From: Arachnopeziza araneosa
Taxonomy: Eukaryota; Ascomycota; Leotiomycetes; Helotiales; Arachnopezizaceae
DNA length: 64,000 bases
Direction: 5' to 3'
Assembly (NCBI GenBank): GCA_003988855.1
Contig: QYAI01000006.1
Span: forward strand, 1 to 64,000
In this document: positions 34,059 through 47,307 of the stretch, piece after piece
How the letters are laid out: each line of letters begins with the position of its first letter
Position numbering within the stretch: position 1 is the stretch's first letter
Translations under genes and position numbers: made by a program
The notes under the pieces: model-generated
What the model was told of the DNA's origin: nothing
Database searches by the model: none
The model's input: the letters and a program-made list of their open reading frames with translations, nothing else

Positions 34059-37000
34059 CTCTTCGTGCTCCCCAACGAGGGAAAGGAGCTCCAAGAAATG
34101 TATATATTAAAGATTATATCAGTGGATGATTAGAAGGGCGATTTGTTGGACCGGATGAAAACGAGTGTCGACGTTGTATGAGGAAGGAGATGGATGGAAA
34201 ATGGCTGGCAGGCTGTTTTGGGAGAAGAGGAACAGAGAGAGGGTCAGTGTTCAGCGAGGCGACAGGGGCAGGTGAGTTGTGGCTAGATAAAGCCCAAGGA
34301 GGGAAGAAGATTGCTGGGATTGGCCGACGACCCACGCCCTCTTTTTCTCACTCTCTCTCGCTCGCGGGCTCCCAGGCCCCCCTAGCTCCAAGGGGCGCAA
34401 AAGATGATTATTTTCAGGTGCAGTTCGTTTGCCAGTCCGGCCTCCTCACACGGCCCGTCGATCTATTTCAGCTCCAGCTCAGGCAGGGCCAGAAACACTG
34501 ATTCTGAGTCCGCTGCTGACCCGGTGTGCTCTGCGAGCTGTGAGCGCCATCTATGGACGGTGAGCGCTGAGGTGCTCTGAACCTGTCCACCTGCTGATGA
34601 GTTTCACGCTCTTTCTAGAGGTTGTCTGGAAGCTCTTGGGGCTGCAATCCTGTGGAAAGAGATGGCATGGCTGATCTCCGTCCAGGGCAAGGCCCGCCAC
34701 GCTTCAGGAAAGGTCTCTCCTTCCCAAGTCCCTTCCGGCACAGCCAAGACGTGTCTAATCAATATTTGGAAGCCAGATGCAAGCCTTGTATCAGTGCTTC
34801 TAAACGCCGCCGCCGACCTCAAGAGATGACACAGCTGCTTCTCGACCAGCCCAAGTCCAAACGGATCACAACTTTCTCTCTCTCTCTCTTTCTGTTTGTC
34901 GTCATCTCTCGTCAGTCAGTCCCCCTACTGCATTGAGCACCGCTGACTCCACCTGTCAGGTTAGACTCGATGCTAGGCATTCTTCACAGCGACGTCCCTG
35001 ACTGACTCTTTCCCACCCTGGCCTGCTACTCTTCAAAGACACGAGGTTGATGTGACCCACAGGAGATTGTCGCTACCATCATCCTTGCCCATCTCAAAGC
35101 AGCGATCCTCCGGAAGCAAACGAACGCGCCCTCTACCCCTGAATATCAAAGGTCGATACATCTAAGCCTAAATGGGATATTAAGGCCCCAATCTTGGCTG
35201 ACGAGGGCATTGAAGATGCCATCTCGACTTCAGCCCTCAGCAGGGCAGGCCTGTTCGGAAGACACGCTTTCTGAGGTCAGGGATGATACGAATGGAAAGT
35301 ACTGTTTGTACATTGTATGATGGCAGCAAGTCCCCACTGAATACTTTGCAAGGCGATTCCCGGTGCCAGAATCCTCGGGCGATTGGAAATCTTCAACAGG
35401 CTTTGACAAATAAGAAGTGCAATTGGCAGGGCATTCTTCTTCGCTCATATCTCTGCTCACGAAGCCTCCGGTTCAGAGTTGCAACTCGGTCCGAGACAGG
35501 GGCAAGTCATGTTCTCCGCATCTTCTTTATTAGGAGCGAAAGATACGCTGCCGTGCAAATAGACGCAAAGAGTCAATATTAAGAGGTTGACAATATCCAC
35601 AAATCTCAGCCATATTGGCAACTGAATCAAACCTAACCTCCTTGACTTCTTCAAATATCTGCCTCGGATATCGGGTTAAACTGCCACACTGGTGGTTGAC
35701 TCTGTCCCTACTCCGCGCTGATGACCCGAGTTTCCTTTGCTTGAGCGCGATGGACTCTGAATAACTTCAGGCTCCAGCGCCAAGCTGCTGATGAAATGGT
35801 CTATCTTGAGGCCTGCAGATGTCGTGATAGAGCCGACCCTGACAATAATGCATTCACCGACGCTTGTGTTGGTTGCGCTCTGCGAAAGGGTGAGAAGTCT
35901 CTCATCGTGTCATCCCCGTCAAAATTCGTCTCAACACCTGCAAGTGAGAGGGTCTTCAGATACCGATACCTACGGTCCATCCAATACACATCCACTTATC
36001 CCAGCTCTGTTCAGAATTTTTTATTTCTTGGAATTTTCCAACCCTTTTTCCGCAGGCTGAAAGGTCGCCTTCATCCTGAGTTTCAATCAAGGAATCCTTG
36101 ACGATCTCAGTCCCAAGGCCATGGTCCCCAGGCACACGTGACTTGATTGGGAGGCTCGTCAATTGTTATTTATTTCCTGCACAGCCAGCACACAAGTCAA
36201 TCATGTCTTATCGCAGGAGTCCAGCCTCTGTGCTTTTCTGACTGCAAATAGCCAAGGCAGATCAATTGATTGCGGATGGTTTGTTCCCTTCATTGTCATT
36301 CGTTGCCAAGTTTCTGCACCAAAATCGCACCGCAACAGTGCCAGCCTGTCAAGCTGAAGGAAAATTCGCGACGTTGGAGTTTCTCGAACCCCACCGACGC
36401 ACATGTCAGTCATCCTTCCTCCATCGCGGGGATGGGTGGTGGCCGCGGGAGGGAGGCAGGAAACCAAGCACACTCACGGCTCAGAACGCTTGCAACATAA
36501 CTCCGACGGATAGTGTTCCTGGATCCTGAGCCAACCATCCACGATGGCCTATTTTTAAAACTTCGTGTAAGCATGTCCGAATGTCGCCACTCGGTCGATG
36601 AGATCGTTCTCAGCCGTGCTGCATCGTTTCGCAGCCCGAAAACCAATCACATTTCTCCATCCCACCAGCTCAAACAAAGGTTTGTCAGTTGCTGCAGCAG
36701 AGCCCGCGGACATCTGCTGCAACTTCCAACCTTCTTGCAGCTTTCGAACGATTATTCTTGCGAGTCACAGGCCCGGGAGGAGGGGTTGATGCATTCGAGA
36801 GAGATGCATGAACAAGGAAGGCCTACTTCGAGATGCAGATCTGAGGTGCTGGGTATGTTCAAGACGTAAAGATAATGAATCTGGGTGGATAGTCTATGAT
36901 GGCTGCTTCGTGTTGAACCGTCGGTGGCTGGTAAGTTGCAGAAGCTTCAAGTCAACATGGTTGAGAGGAGGGTGGGCAGGAGAGTGGCGGGGCGGGGTCA

Positions 37001-39457
37001 TGAGAATTTGAGTTGGAGTTGGCATTGAAACTTCATCTAATCGGCGATCTTTGCAATCTATTTTGAGTTGAGTTTGTCCAAGATTCCTGTTGTTCTGGAA
37101 GTGGCGAGAGTCCAGAAGTCGCTGGAGTGAGTAGTTAGGAAGTACCGGGGATTACCCAAATGTATGAACGGTCCGAAGTAACGTTCATTTCACTACTGCA
37201 CGCTGCATATATGTGATGAAGAGTCGGTGAGAATGGTTGGCCGTGTTAATATCGATCGGTAGTGGGATGTCGGATGTCGTTAAGGCGAACTGATGCTTTC
37301 AAGGTCTACTTACCATATTAAGCCGCATGTAACGGCTACCGACAATGTCCTTCTCGCGTAGCCGAGAGTCCACATAGCAATGTACTCTCTCCAAGCATAG
37401 CTGAATCTCGGTCTTCAATGAGAGGGGCCTTGGTCTAAAATAAAGTCTCTGTTTCCAAATCCTCAACGCAATCGTAGCTTTGGAAGACCCGGACCAGTAT
37501 CTGCGGCTGCACATGCCGACAGTTCAACCTGTCGACGGTACATGTAGACTTCCATACGGCGGCCCGTGATGGGTGAGGGTGGTTTCCCTTTCTCTTAATT
37601 CGTGATGGCATCCACTCTGATGTAAGTCCGAGGTGGTAATACATGGCTCGCCTATTTTGATTTTGAGAAGGAAAAATAGGTATCGAAGAGTGACATCATG
37701 CCCAAGGTATCTTTACGGTCAAGGGTAGCTTCAATAGATACAGTAATTTTGCTCTTGACTCTTACTCATGCTGTCAACTTCCCTCCTGCCGATATTGCTG
37801 CTGTTCAATCACTTTAATTCAGACAGCTCACAGTGATCTTTTCCTCTGGAACTTGAACAACATATATCAAAATTCCTGCTTTCTTGTCCATGTCTCCATT
37901 ACCAATCCTGCTTTTATGATCATTACAAATGAGCTCTGCTTGTAGCTACTGTGTATCTTATATACCTGCTATGTCATTGTGATTCACCTAATTGATTTAA
38001 TAAATACCTATGCCTCCATTTTCGCTTTTAATTTACTTTTCACAGATATGTGGGATATGCTTCTGCTTTTACAACGACTACATGGTTTTTTTGGGGAGTG
38101 AGGTAGGTAGGTATGTCGTAGGAAGTAATTGGGTTTCAAGTATCAAAATAATATTTTGAAGTAAATATATTAAAACAAACCTGGATCAAAAAAGTTACTC
38201 CAACAATTTCTCAAAAACATCACAGCGAAGATCAAAAACATGAATTGCAGATTCTCTAATGTACTCATGTCCCATGACGACTTTATTTTTATCTTCGTTG
38301 AGAGAAACGAATTTCTTAGCTGCAATCTACATATTTAAATGCGCATACTTACAATAACATGGCTACCTACAACTGATCCTTAACAGAAATTCCAAAATCC
38401 AACAGCTAACTGCAAGAGCCTCTGTTTTCGTGAAAGGGAGGCTGGTTTGGCATGAAATTAATTGTGACGAGTGCAAGTTCAAACAACTTCTTGCTCGCAT
38501 GGCTAAGCAAGGCTGAGTCAAGATTTATTTCAATTGCTCTGGAGCGGAACCCTTATGTGAATAGCTGCACAATGCAGCTGCGTTGCTCATAGATTAGTCT
38601 CGGAGTCCTTGTTGTGCGTTTTGGGAGGGGAGGAGGAAACTTTGTACTAGGAGTATTCTTTAGAATCTGAATTGATATTCGAGTTCATTTCCTATCTATA
38701 AAATAATATTCTAGCCACCTAATGCTTGTCATCTAAACTCTTGAAGACTATCAAAATGGCACCATGTTCCTTTCCGCTCTCCAAGACTCCGAGCAAGGCT
38801 GCTACAAGAGAGCAGCACAGAAAAAAACGAAATAAGAGGAGGAGTTTTACAGTAGTTGATGGGTTGAAGTAGTTAAGAATTTGACAGTAGTCAAGGAAGT
38901 ATACCTCCCTAAGTACTCGAAAATGTGAACTGACAACTTGATAGCGTGGAAACTTTAACGATGTTATGGTAAAGGCCACGGAAATTAAGACTTACTTGCG
39001 CAAACGGGGTTTTGAGGGACTTCATGGTAGAGACGAAAGACGTCACAGATATCAGCAGCTGGAAGCAAAGGAACGACCATTGATCCAGGGGAGTGAGAAA
39101 TGAGATTATCTGTAATTGGAGTTGAAGTTGCATGATGGATGTAATTCATGTCATAACGAGAAAGAAACAAAAACAAGTCAAATTCGGTTCATAATCCAAA
39201 ATAAAATCGGAAAGAGTAATTGTGGTTGAACTGCTGTATAGAGTATAAAGATATGGAATTTTTAGTTCTAAATCCCTGAAGAAAAATGGAAAAAGAAATA
39301 GTTCCAGAGGGAAAGAGCGCAGGTGCTTCTTTCCAATATCTGAATTGTTCCCGCTTCTTTTCTCAACAACATCGGGACCACATCAAAGGATAGTCTTTCC
39401 CAACCCAAAGCTGATTTTGTCTCATCACAAGGTGAATAAAAAAGAGACCAAAGCAGA
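34059..39457. other. 5.4-kb intergenic region, one weak candidate gene
   Basis: This is the upstream region of the GH16 gene and of the divergent SGNH-like gene. The half from about 37.6 to 39.4 kb is clearly more AT-rich than its surroundings. Apart from a weak two-exon candidate near its right end (listed separately), nothing gene-like or repetitive was recognised. Confidence 0.5.
38719..39149 (-). CDS. Tentative two-exon small protein
   Basis: Exons 39149-38996 and 38936-38719 would join in phase through a GTAAGT...CAAG intron of 59 nt to give 123 aa. The second half contains a hydrophobic segment (VKLLLLFRFFLCCSLVAALLG). No family is recognised. The strong donor and phase agreement are the only support; it could be chance in AT-rich DNA. 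Confidence 0.2.
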
Positions 39458-41293
39458 ATGACACATTACGCACCATACTCAATACCCAATGACACCCCGC
39501 CAGATCTAAATATATCGCCTTGGTCAGACATCATTCTCAATGAGCTTCAACTGACAATGGAGTCACGCCAGTCTCTTCACCTAGCTGAAAGATATGGATA
39601 TTTATCTCACAAGTCTTGCAAGACTCGCTTCCGGAAGACTAGTAGACTTTTCTGGTTATCGATTTTAGTCACTGTTGGACTGTGGTGGGCTTTGAAAGGA
39701 GGAAGAAACCCTCTTGGGGTGCAAACGATAGACAAACAAGCAGCATTCAATCCAGATTTTAGCAGCTTACAATTTTTTGAAGCAAGCAACCCAAATATTC
39801 GAGTAATACCAACAAGCACTACAAAACGTCACTGACTGACTCTCAGTATAGTACGTCGGGAGATGGACGTCATCTCTTGACGGTGCTCAGAGAGAAGGAT
39901 CCTTTCCTGGTTTGGGCTGCGAATCTTTCTTGAATACGCTTACTAAATGGATTAGGTGTATACTTCGAATTTATATTAAGTGGCAGCGCGAACGTATTTA
40001 TTTCTCTTCGGAATGCAGAAGTGCTAAAAGATATATCACCTTCAAGCGTAACATTACCTCGCTCTGCTTTAATCCCAACAACAAATTCTTCTCTCGCCGC
40101 TCCCCTATCTTTATTGGCCCGAGTTGACGATGATGAGTATATCGTCTTAGAAAACGCGAGTTCCATCATGTCAATCTGCAGAGGAAGCTTGAATCCGAAT
40201 TCGCGCCATAAAATCCGAATTATAGCTCCCATGGTTGGTGGAAGGCCGGTGGAGACTCTCCAAGTCAGAGGGATCTGGATTGACAGAGGTGGACAACTGC
40301 TTCCAAGTCAAGATGAACCTGAAAGTGGGAGCATCTTGAATTTAGATGAATCGCTGGGGATATTACCGTATACTCCAAAGAAGATGCTTGAAGTGGTAAC
40401 AGACCAGATAGGTTGGATGGCTGGAAAGAGTACTCATATGCATGCCGGGAGTATTCATGGTATTCTAGGTGGGGTAATGGGCTGGGAATATCTGCTAGGC
40501 GAGATGTTTGGGGCAGATCATGTCACCATTGGAACTGAGGGCATGTGTTTGATCGAGAACTGTATTGGAGGCAAGGGAAACCCATCAGGGCTTGCTGATA
40601 TCTTTTTCCAGAGGTGAAGATACCGGCTCTTGAAAGCTTCTGTAGCTAACAGTATCCAGTGGACCAGTAGGGTCTGAGCAATTCCAACACCCGTGGTTCT
40701 TTCAACTTTATACTCCAAGTGTTATTGTAATGTCACGTTTTAGCATTCTTCCTGGATCCTCAACTGATATTGGGCTAGGTCATGAATGTTGGAAATTCGG
40801 ACTGGAATTCATTCCAAATACACCTAGAGGAGTACAATCAAACAATGTTGGATCTTAATGTGAAGTTTATAGAAACCTACATCTCGATGATCAAAATCAT
40901 CAGAACTCTCGCCTATCCGACTCGAGAATCTGGCAATGTGATACCAATCTTTGTCATGAGACCCTTTCGAGGTCAGCTGGAACGAGCTACATATGCAGTC
41001 GTAGAGCGTCTTAGAATTGATGGAGACAATCAAATATTCTGGCTCGATACATCTGGCTGGTTGAACACCGAGGTTGATTCTAATGGGCCAGTGGAAGACC
41101 AAGATTTCTTTTTGGACGGTGAGAATATTTAGAGAGGATAGGTTTTATAGAATCCGCTGACGAAACTTTAGAGCAGAATCTATCCAAGCAATGGCGTCTA
41201 ACAGAACGTGGTAACCAACGAGTAGCTATCCTACTCCACTTATACGTGTGCCGGTACCTTGCGCATAACGTTGACAAGTGTGCGCTTCACTAA
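39458..41293 (+). CDS. Single-pass membrane protein with SGNH-like esterase domain, six exons
   Basis: Exons are 39458-39802, 39852-39909, 39956-40613, 40660-40726, 40779-41118 and 41172-41293, giving 529 aa; every junction closes in phase. After a cytosolic N-terminus comes one membrane helix (about 64-80). A beta-rich domain rebuilt across introns follows (NPNIR/YVGRWTSSLDG, GSFPG/VYFEF, LLARVDDDEYIVLE). The SGNH-like region has EVVTDQIGW, GVMGWEYLLGEMFG, EGMCLIENCIGGKGNPSG, VMNVGNSDW and FVMRPFRGQLE, ending in LTERGNQRVAILLHLYVC. It resembles, from memory, a conserved fungal SGNH-hydrolase-like membrane family. A classical GDS motif is not visible and EVVTD occupies its place. Function is unknown; an acyl- or acetyl-esterase acting on surface glycans is an inference. 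Confidence 0.8.
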
Positions 41294-41856
41294 AGAGACG
41301 ATACGATTGGCCGTTGATCTGCAAGCTTATTGATGGTACCTGAAGATACGACGTCGTTGAGGCTGAATGATGAGCATTGAGGGTCAGAAGCGCCTTTACA
41401 TTCGTAGTTTTTTGTAGATTGAGAAGAGAAGAATTTCAAATATCTCCCCTGTCATTTGGTCAAGAAAGACGCCCACGGCGCGGATGTGGCTGGTGCCTCT
41501 CTGAGCCGAAGCTAAAGAGCTACCTACATCATCGCTCGAGGATGGGGTATGGTAGCACCGAAAATCCCTTCGCAGAGAAGAAACCCTTGACTCGCGCGAC
41601 CGCTAAACATCCTGAGAACAGGGTGAATGAGATATATTTTTGAATTGGCTGTCAACGATTTGCATCTCCCACCTCAATCGTTCTTTCCTGACCCGATTCC
41701 GTCACTGAAGCTGTGGAACAGGCACACGACCCTCTCAAGCTTCCAAACTCAAACCCCAAACCCCAAGCTCCAAACTCTTGACCATTGCCTAATTGATGGC
41801 CCTTGGTACATGACAGATATAGTTGTTCCATTGCGCCGGCATCGGTGTTTCACGAA
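41294..41856. other. Intergenic; promoter of MFS gene
   Basis: This 563-bp space separates two plus-strand genes. It contains a short CCAAACTC/CCAAGCTCCAAACTC repeat near 41740-41780. Nothing else was recognised. Confidence 0.45.
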
Positions 41857-43647
41857 ATGGAACGAAGAAAATCCTCCACGCCTCATTATCAGACGTTCCC
41901 TACCCCTCCACCAAAATCGAGAGGCAGACCTCCAGTGTCTCCCACCAGCCCCACAGATCAAGATGGCCAAGGAAACAATTCGTATCTCGATGGCGAAGGA
42001 GACAATGATCATCCAAGCTCCCCACTACCGAAGAAGCAGCTCGCGATACTGGCCGTTATAGCTCTCGCCGAGCAGACGGCACTCAATTCGATATCCCCAT
42101 ACCTTCCCGAAATGACTTCAACCTTTCCCGAGGTCGATCCATCACAAATAGGGCTTTATGTTGGTACAATTGCTTCGTCATTCGCGCTCGCGCAACTTGC
42201 GACCAACTTCTTCTGGGGATGGCTTTCGGATCGAATTGGGCGAAAACCCGTGGTCATGATGGGAACTGTTGCAACCGCAGGATGTTTTGCCGCATTTGGA
42301 TTCTGTAGGACGTTATGGCAAGCAGTCATAGTACAGGCGCTGATGGGATTGCTGAATGGAAATCAGGGCGTCGTAAGTACATGCCTAGGAGAAATTACAG
42401 ACCGAAGCAACCAGAGTCGGGCATTCGTATATCTGCCAGTGATTTACGGTATTGGAGGAATTACTGGACCAGCGTTAGGTGGGCTACTGGTATTCAAAGA
42501 CAACCCGTTCAAGAAAGGCCACCCGAATCCATACCCATACCTTCTACCAAACCTCTTTTCTGCTGTGGTTCTCGTGATCGATTTAGTCCTCACCGGATTC
42601 TTTCTGGAAGAGAGCTTGGAGGAAGCCAAAGACTTACCCCCATTAAAAACCAGAGTCCAAAATCTTTTCAGTTGGTTATGGCAGTTTACAGGTGGCGCTT
42701 ATCATCCCACTTATCTCAGAGGTCGAGCCTCTCGAGATTCCCGATATCGAACAGATGGAACGTTGGACGACGCCGAAGACGAGACGACAGACAATGAGAG
42801 CGAGAATCATTCTCTGCTTTCTATTCCGGATTTCTTCATGAACAACGAACACCATCTTACGAGAAAAGAGATCTTCAACAGAGATACTATTCTTCTCCTA
42901 GGTACCTATTTGGTATTTCAGCTCTCAAACATTTCTTTTAACTCCTTATATCCAATTTTCGCTTCCTCGCCATCACCCACGGGCCGGGATCTCTCTCCAG
43001 AGGAGATTGGACTCTCGCTTTCGTTTGCTGGAATCGTAACGATAGTTTTCCAGGTCGGAGTCTTTGGGAAGCTAAAGGAGAAAATGGGCAACAAAGCTAC
43101 CTATAGAGCAGGGTTATTCTTGTTCTTCATATCAATGATGATAATGCCATGGGTTGGCCATCGGGACTCTCCTCCACTTTTTGGAAGGGGGACTGGTGAG
43201 ATCTGGCTGTGGGTTGAGTTGGGATTTGTGTTGCTAGTGAAGACTGTCGCTGCTGTTGGCGGACTGACAAGTGCACTCTTATTGGTTCGTATTTTAATTG
43301 GCATATGATTTTTGCGGATATACTAACAATTACTCTAGATCACCAATAGTGCACCCAACCACTCCGTCCTCGGCACTCTCAATGGACTTGCACAAACACT
43401 TTCAGCTGCTGGTCGAGCGGCTGGCCCTTTTCTTTCTGGCGGTCTTTTCTCGATTGCGACTCGTGTTCGCCCAAAGGGAGAAGCTCTTGCATGGGGAGTT
43501 TTTGGTGGTATCGCATTTCTTGGGTGGTTAGCAAGCTTTGGAATCAGAGGAGAAGGATTAGAAAGTGCCGACTGGGACGAAGAAGAGGGGAGTCAAGATG
43601 ATGAGAGTGATGCAGAAAACGATGATGCTGGGATTGCTGCGCGGTAG
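41857..43647 (+). CDS. MFS transporter (ZIFL1/YCR023C-like)
   Basis: Exons are 41857-43284 and 43339-43647 (54-nt intron, GTTCGT...TCTAG, TACTAAC branch), giving 578 aa. The ATG at 41857 begins MERRKSSTPH; an upstream in-frame extension uses only a TTG. Twelve membrane segments are expected. The MFS signature between TM2 and TM3 is WGWLSDRIGRKPVVMMG; TM5 has GIGGITGPALGG. A long acidic cytosolic loop sits in the middle (about 300-345) and an acidic tail (EEEGSQDDESDAEND) at the end. This layout matches fungal relatives of yeast YCR023C and plant ZIFL1. Substrate is unknown. Confidence 0.9.
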
Positions 43648-46600
43648 AGAAAAAGGAGTTGGACTTGCATCTAAACGACGGGTGTACGGAGCTTGGGTCT
43701 AAAACGAAACCTGTTGTTATGAATTGCCACAAATATTTGAATCTATGCATAGTGGGCTTCTTTATGCATAAATAAATTTAGACTTGTTACCGCGGTAATT
43801 AGATCAATGCTTTACATTGCACCTGGTTTTGAGATATCTGCTGCACTATCAATTTTCAAGGTGCTTGAGGAAAAATCATTAAGAAATCCGGGTTCCAAGG
43901 AATATGTCGTGGCGAGAATTTATACTTAAGGAGAGCAAAGCGCAAAGTACTTTGCTTCGCATCTTAGCTATAGCTAACCTTTTAGGCTAAGGTAGAGGAC
44001 AGCCTCGTCTCTAAAACTCAACGCGGCAATCTCCATTTTCCTTACTATCTCAACTGCCATTGAAGGTCTAGCTATTTTCAAAGCGTTTATTTTTAAATAC
44101 TACTGAAACTAATAGGCTTGACATTACATTATTATTGAAAGTGACTCGATTGACCGCCTCAAAGGTTTGAATTCGCGTTCGAACTCGAACTCGAGCCCGA
44201 ATCCGTCTGAAGGACCAGCTCATCATTTATCATGTCATGTCATAGTTTTACAGAAGAGCGGACCTTTGACTGCATATTTCGCAAGCTCTGCCCAGGGAAG
44301 GAGAAGCGTCCCGAAAGCATACTCGGCAGCCCTTGTGGCGGAAGAGAAGTATGAGATCAATATCAATGGACAGTATCTCTCATCCTCATTCTCAACAATT
44401 TGGAGCCAAGCTCTTAGAGCACGTCCTGAAGGCGCGTTGAGAGCTTGACTCTATCAAATGTATAACTTCCACGGGACTTGCCCTAACATATTAGAACCTG
44501 CAGGTTTTTTGACTGCCGCTAGGGATATGCCCTTCGCTTCAGCGACGACTGCAAGGGTGACAAGGCCGGAACAATACAGCTCAAGGATGGTCCAAAAATG
44601 TGGTTTATGAGCTGTTCGAGCTGTAAACAAGCATTGACCAAAATCCTCCTACCAAGGTTACTACCAATATGATCATGGTGCCTTGCAATGATTTCGTACA
44701 GATTAGACACCCTGTAATGCCTTTTGAGAAAGTTTTATTATTGGTTTTTGATACGAAAAGCCTTGATGCTCGGTGTCATACTATGAAGGATAAATCAGAC
44801 GCGAACCATGCTACATCTCCACGAGGAAAGCCTTGATCGTTCGTGTGTAGAATCACAAAGTTTACGAATCTGGATTTGGTTTCCAAGGGCAAGGATAGCT
44901 CAATTGTTCGTATAGACATCAATTTTCTAGGCAAGGGGTTGGAGAAAGCTTTCCTGATCGGGCTTTGAGCAGGCTCTGGAACCACGATTATATGTTTCTA
45001 ATAATTGTCTGTGACCAGAGATCTCCTTCCTGGCGCTAAGAGAGCCCCAATGTCTGGTTCCACAAGTCATTGATAGTCCTCGTATGGCGATGAGGCACAG
45101 CGACTTCTACGGCGCTGGAAAGATCAATAGCCTCATTCGTTGCCGTCAACTTTCCAGCATCTGTACGAGGCCCAACCGCCGTCAATGGCTCGCAGTGTCC
45201 TTTCATCACCCGACGTGATCACAGCAGAAGTGATGCAGGGAGAAAGGAAAGTTTGTTGGATATTAGCGGGAGCATGCTTCCTGGAATGAATGATTTGGCG
45301 GCAGCGGCGCGTTAGGCAGAGTCGACACATGCCACGCCTCCGATGCCTGTCACCGGCACTGGGTTCGAGGGGGGGAGGATGTGTCTGGCCGGGACTGGGG
45401 CTTGGGTGCGGGAGAGTGAGGAAAAGCGAGGCGGTCGTCGAGCTCAAGTCAAGTCCGAGTCCGAAGGTGGTGATGCTCTGAGCGGAAGCGGACCGGAGCT
45501 TAGACGAAGGCCCGCTAACCTTACACGTGACCTGCCGGCGGGATGTCGACCTGCAAACCATTTTCTCCTTCCCATCTCACCTCAGATACTTTGCCCCCAT
45601 CTCCCAGATCTCGAGTCAACAACGTGCCGACACTGCCGCTTCCCTATATTGCTGGAAGTCCAGTCAACGATGAGGATCAAGAAGGGATCAAGAAGGCATC
45701 AACCTATACTCGTAGGGATCCTGGCATCTCATCTAAGTTGGCGGCCCCAACTACCACGCGGCCACAGCCTCTCATCCTGGTCTGTGGACCATTCGTGAGC
45801 AGTGATATCACGAACTACACGGCGTTTGCTTTGCGATTGCTTCTACATGTCATTGAACTCGTGTTTTCGAAGTTGTTACATTGCATAACTTCGGTCCTTC
45901 CTGTACCACCGCCACGCCCGTCTAAATGCTGCATTGTCTCTCCCGGGTTGCCTCAGATCAAATCAGAGGCTCGAGAAGCTCTCGAGCAGGAGGTGTCAAC
46001 TTCGCCGCATGAAACAGGGTCGTTCATCGAGTCTGTACAACGTCTTATTGGTCTCCCGCAATTGGTCGTGTGTAGGGCTGAGGAGCTGTGGCGAGTGCCA
46101 GTAAGCACTTGTTCATCCGCCTCCCAAGATTCCATGCCGCGTGAAACTTCATCAGACTACTCCACGATACTCCTCACTAGTGGACGTGGATTTAGATCGA
46201 TCACATGGCGTTTCAGGATGTTCGATTACAGTTGCTTGGACGAATAAACAACAAAAGAAGCTTCCCGTTCCCAATTAAGTGGCTTGATATCAATCTTTTC
46301 GGTGAAGAGTTCATCAAGTGCTTTCGAGACCCCCCCCCAATAACTCCACAGTATCTTTCCAGAACTCTTGTCGAAGGCACCCACGGATGATGTTTTTGCC
46401 TGGTCATGGTCTTGACTCTTTTGCTTTAACAATCCTTTGGGTGATTGAAGCCCCTTCTGACCCGCTAAAAATGGACGTCAGCATGAACCGCGTATTCTGT
46501 CGTCACCATAGCACCTACTGATAAGGATTGAATTCTCTGTCGTCTCCAGTTAGATTCTCGAAGTCGCTAGAAAAAACAGGATCCATGCTCAAATGAACTT

Positions 46601-47307
46601 AAAAACTTGTGATGTTCCCAATTCTGGTATCGGTAGAAGTCCCGCCTCATCCCACGCCAAGTGGGGAACTCCTCAGCACCAGGGGGATGACTGAATCTGA
46701 CCAAACACGTTGAAGAATTGGGCCTGGAGATCCGGGTCAGATAATGGCACATGGCTCATTTATTGTAGGCCCTTGCTGGGCTGATTTTACGAATGCCTCG
46801 CCCGGGGCTTGGGTCTCTTCAACCCTGTCTACTTCACAGAATCCCGCAAACTGCCTTCCTTCTTGCTACAGTCTTCTATCCTCAGAACTTCGCCCGCTAC
46901 TCTTGACTGCTGTAATGACGACATCCGTATTGCCACGGCTACGAGACTAATAGTGCTACTGGCCCTTACGTATGTTTGGGGGATTTAATATGGATTGAGA
47001 CTCCTTCTTGATCTTAGAGGCTCGTTCGTTTTCATCTTCCCTTCAATAGCGTGTTGTCATGTCTATATATGAACCTCATTTCTCTGTTTGTGTTTGTTTT
47101 TGTCAACACTCCAGCAGTCTATTTGCACTGTTCTAGTCTGCAAGCCAAACCATCAAGATATTTTATATTCAACAACTTCTACATTATCCTTCTCAGTCCG
47201 CACTTTAAACAATCAAAATTCTATTCCTCACTGTTCCAGCGTACAGGAAAGCGATAATCAAAGAAGTCTGTTGGTTTAGCCGCTCTCAGAACTAAACCGA
47301 GTTGAAG
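43648..47307. other. 3.7-kb intergenic region, no supported gene
   Basis: This lies between the MFS stop and the orphan gene. A 234-codon open frame at 45543-46247 is the largest but shows no domain, signal or splice continuation. Near 46328-46337 there is a C9-10 run. No repeat family was recognised. Confidence 0.5.

Noticed and set aside
45543..46247. 234-codon plus-strand open frame
   Set aside because: No domain, no signal peptide, no family-like wording and no splice continuation; composition looks non-coding.
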